DNA of 64,000 nucleotides from Halioglobus japonicus. GTDB taxonomy: Bacteria > Pseudomonadota > Gammaproteobacteria > Pseudomonadales > Halieaceae. Of the stretch, positions 62,374 to 64,000 are shown piece by piece. Made by a program: the position numbers and the translations under genes. How positions within the stretch are numbered: position 1 is the first letter of the stretch; the number at the start of each line of letters is the position of its first letter. The DNA is taken from NCBI GenBank assembly GCA_902705825.1, contig CACSIL010000003.1, positions 100,125 to 164,124 on the forward strand, in the 5' to 3' direction. Under the pieces are notes generated by a model. It worked only from the letters and a program-made list of their open reading frames with translations. It made no database searches and was not told the DNA's origin.

Positions 62374-62718
62374 TCATGAAGGCGAACTGGGCTCTTCGGG
62401 CGCAGTCCACAGGCGTTCCAAATCGTAAAAATCCCGGGTCGCTGGCAACATGATGTGTACGACCACATCACCGAAGTCCACCAGCACCCACTCGCCGCCG
62501 TCCTCGCCCTCCATACCGATGGGCGCCATGTCCTGTTTCTTGGCTTCCACAGATACATGGCTGGCCAGCGACTTGACATGGCGATTGGAGGTACCGCTGG
62601 CAATCACCATATAATCCATCACATCCGTCAGCGCGGAGACATCCAGCACCACGGTATTGACGGCCTTGAGGTCGTCAAGCGCAGCGACGACAAACTGAGT
62701 GAACTGTTCAGATTCCAT
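62374..62718 (-). CDS. rsfS: Ribosomal silencing factor RsfS
   Basis: A 114-residue Iojap/RsfS protein that binds uL14 and blocks subunit joining in starvation. The typical [20 protein letters not shown] and [18 protein letters not shown] are present. It lies between nadD and rlmH, as in E. coli. Confidence 0.96.
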   Translation of the reverse strand: MESEQFTQFVVAALDDLKAVNTVVLDVSALTDVMDYMVIASGTSNRHVKSLASHVSVEAKKQDMAPIGMEGEDGGEWVLVDFGDVVVHIMLPATRDFYDLERLWTAPEEPSSPS

Positions 62719-62760
62719 AGGGCGTATTTACTTTGTCATTCATAGGCAACGATCCAGTAG

Positions 62761-63420
62761 TTATCGATAAAGCTTGTTGGTTTGAATATAGTCCAGCACC
62801 GACTGCGGCAACAGGTATCGCGCAGAGCGCCCCGCGGCCAGCATCTCGCGGATCTCTGTGGCCGATATGGCCAGTGGCCGCAGTTCCTCAATAGCAATAC
62901 AACCCGCGGGCCTGTCCCGCAAGCGGTTTGCGTCCTCCACCCGGTGATCCTGCAGCCACTGGGCGACGTCGCCCTCCTGCGGCAGCTCCCAGCCGGGGCG
63001 GGAGATCACCACAATATGGGCCCAGTCCAGCAATTCCTGCCAGCGGTACCACGTTGTAATATCCAGCACAGCGTCGCAACCCAACACCATGCACAGGCCG
63101 GTTCCGGCCCCCAGCTCACCGCGCAATTCGATGAGACTGTCTATCATATAGGATTTACCGGCGCGCTGAAGCTCTCGCAGATCACACGACAGACGCGGCT
63201 CACCTGCCACTGCCAGCTCTACCATCGCAGCGCGGTGAACAGCGCTGCACTCGGGTGCTTCACGGTGGGGTGGTTGTGCACTGGGCATCAGGTGTAATCG
63301 CACCAGTTGCAACCGCTCCACCAACTCCAGCGCAGAACGCAGGTGCCCATAGTGCACGGGATTAAAGGTACCGCCAAAGACCCCCACCAGGGGGAGTCCG
63401 GACGCTCCGGCGTCACTCAA
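62761..63420 (-). CDS. nadD: Nicotinate-nucleotide adenylyltransferase
   Basis: Forms deamido-NAD from nicotinate mononucleotide and ATP. The 219-residue protein has [16 protein letters not shown] and the C-terminal [10 protein letters not shown]. It opens at TTG (63420), where TTGA overlaps the proA stop, so it is coupled to proA. Confidence 0.95.
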   Translation of the reverse strand: MSDAGASGLPLVGVFGGTFNPVHYGHLRSALELVERLQLVRLHLMPSAQPPHREAPECSAVHRAAMVELAVAGEPRLSCDLRELQRAGKSYMIDSLIELRGELGAGTGLCMVLGCDAVLDITTWYRWQELLDWAHIVVISRPGWELPQEGDVAQWLQDHRVEDANRLRDRPAGCIAIEELRPLAISATEIREMLAAGRSARYLLPQSVLDYIQTNKLYR

Positions 63421-64000
63421 GTGCGAATCTGCCCCTCGCCGAGCACCACAAATTTCTGTGTGGTGAGGCCTTCCAGACCCACCGGCCCGCGCGCGTGGAT
63501 CTTGTCAGTGGAGATACCTATTTCAGCACCCAGCCCGTACTCAAAGCCATCGGCCAGGCGCGTGGAGGCATTGACCATGACGGAACTGGAATCGACTTCG
63601 CGCAGAAAGCGCATGGCATGCCCATGCTCTTGCGTGATAATGCTGTCGGTGTGCTGGGAGCTGTAGGTATTGATGTGATCTATGGCCTGCTCCAGCCCCG
63701 CCACGACGCGCACGGCCAGAATCGGTGCGAGGTATTCCTCTCTCCAGTCCTGCTCGCTGGCCGCTTTTGCTGCGGGCATCAACTCGCGCGCACGCGGACA
63801 ACCGCGCAGCTCCACACCCGCCTCGGCATAGGCCTGCGCCAGGCGCGGCAACATCGCCGCCGCTTTTCCCTCTGCCACCAGCAGGGTTTCCATGGTGTTA
63901 CAGGTACCATAGCGTTGCGTTTTGGCATTCACCGCGACGGTAAATGCAATCTCGTCATCGGCAAAATCGTCGATATATACGTGACACACGCCGTCAAGGT
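63417..64000 (-). CDS. proA: Gamma-glutamyl phosphate reductase (5' partial)
   Basis: Second enzyme of proline synthesis, reducing gamma-glutamyl phosphate to the semialdehyde. Only the C-terminal 193 codons are in the window; the 5' end runs off the right edge. The visible part has [31 protein letters not shown] with the catalytic Cys, and the terminal [19 protein letters not shown]. It heads the nadD-rsfS-rlmH-mrdA run, as in other gammaproteobacteria. Confidence 0.95.
   Translation of the reverse strand, partial: LDGVCHVYIDDFADDEIAFTVAVNAKTQRYGTCNTMETLLVAEGKAAAMLPRLAQAYAEAGVELRGCPRARELMPAAKAASEQDWREEYLAPILAVRVVAGLEQAIDHINTYSSQHTDSIITQEHGHAMRFLREVDSSSVMVNASTRLADGFEYGLGAEIGISTDKIHARGPVGLEGLTTQKFVVLGEGQIRT

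Noticed and set aside
1-64000. tRNA, rRNA, CRISPR arrays, transposases
   Set aside because: Gaps were read on both strands; none shows a cloverleaf, spaced repeats or transposase-like frame.

Overview
The window looks like the chromosome of a marine gammaproteobacterium, probably of the OM60/NOR5 (Halieaceae, Cellvibrionales) type. This is inferred from the proA-nadD-rsfS-rlmH-mrdA-rodA-mltB-rlpA-dacA-ybeD-lipB order, FklB- and YpeA-like proteins close to the enteric forms, sulfatase and sulfotransferase genes, and GC-rich sequence (GC not computed). No rRNA, tRNA, CRISPR array, insertion sequence or phage gene was seen. No gap without a gene exceeds 300 bases.

Layout. 1-2166: 5'-truncated dihaem cytochrome with YVTN and thrombospondin type-3 repeats. 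2259-20236: mostly housekeeping genes in short units (RNase II, AsnS, PAPS reductase, orphan ParA, Fe-alcohol dehydrogenase, FKBP isomerase, NUDIX, CinA, PdxH, GGT, acetyltransferases). 20282-21073: a divergent thioesterase. 21231-35727: a tightly packed run of 13 same-strand genes for an envelope system with no name I know. It holds tetratricopeptide and PEGA proteins, five lipoproteins, a MotA/TolQ/ExbB-type channel subunit, a degenerate Hsp70-like protein, two membrane-anchored VWA proteins and an M48 protease. 35918-44201: sulfotransferase, small exported proteins, MBL hydrolase with DUF2288, dicarboxylate symporter, M20 peptidase, SGNH hydrolase, CBS protein. 44412-54624: an accessory island with PhyH oxygenase, two convergent FkbM methyltransferases, membrane-anchored sulfatase, two paralogous radical SAM/SPASM proteins around a SnoaL-like protein, sulfotransferase, and an aldolase-dehydrogenase fusion. 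54650-64000: conserved lipoate and cell-wall elongation cluster, all on the minus strand, ending inside proA.

The main discovery candidate is 21231-35727. The two VWA proteins begin with the same motif (FSLSFLD then a hydrophobic stretch), which lines up with the ExbD/TolR/MotB transmembrane segment, including its proton-carrying Asp. No ordinary ExbD gene is present beside the ExbB-like gene. I infer a proton-motive-force machine in which VWA proteins replace ExbD, with a pseudo-Hsp70 in the cytoplasm and PEGA, TPR and lipoprotein parts in the periplasm and outer membrane. Other notable items are a 34-bp perfect inverted repeat with nested hairpins at 56839-56964, an FGE-like domain that lacks its catalytic cysteines, and the absence of lipA beside lipB.
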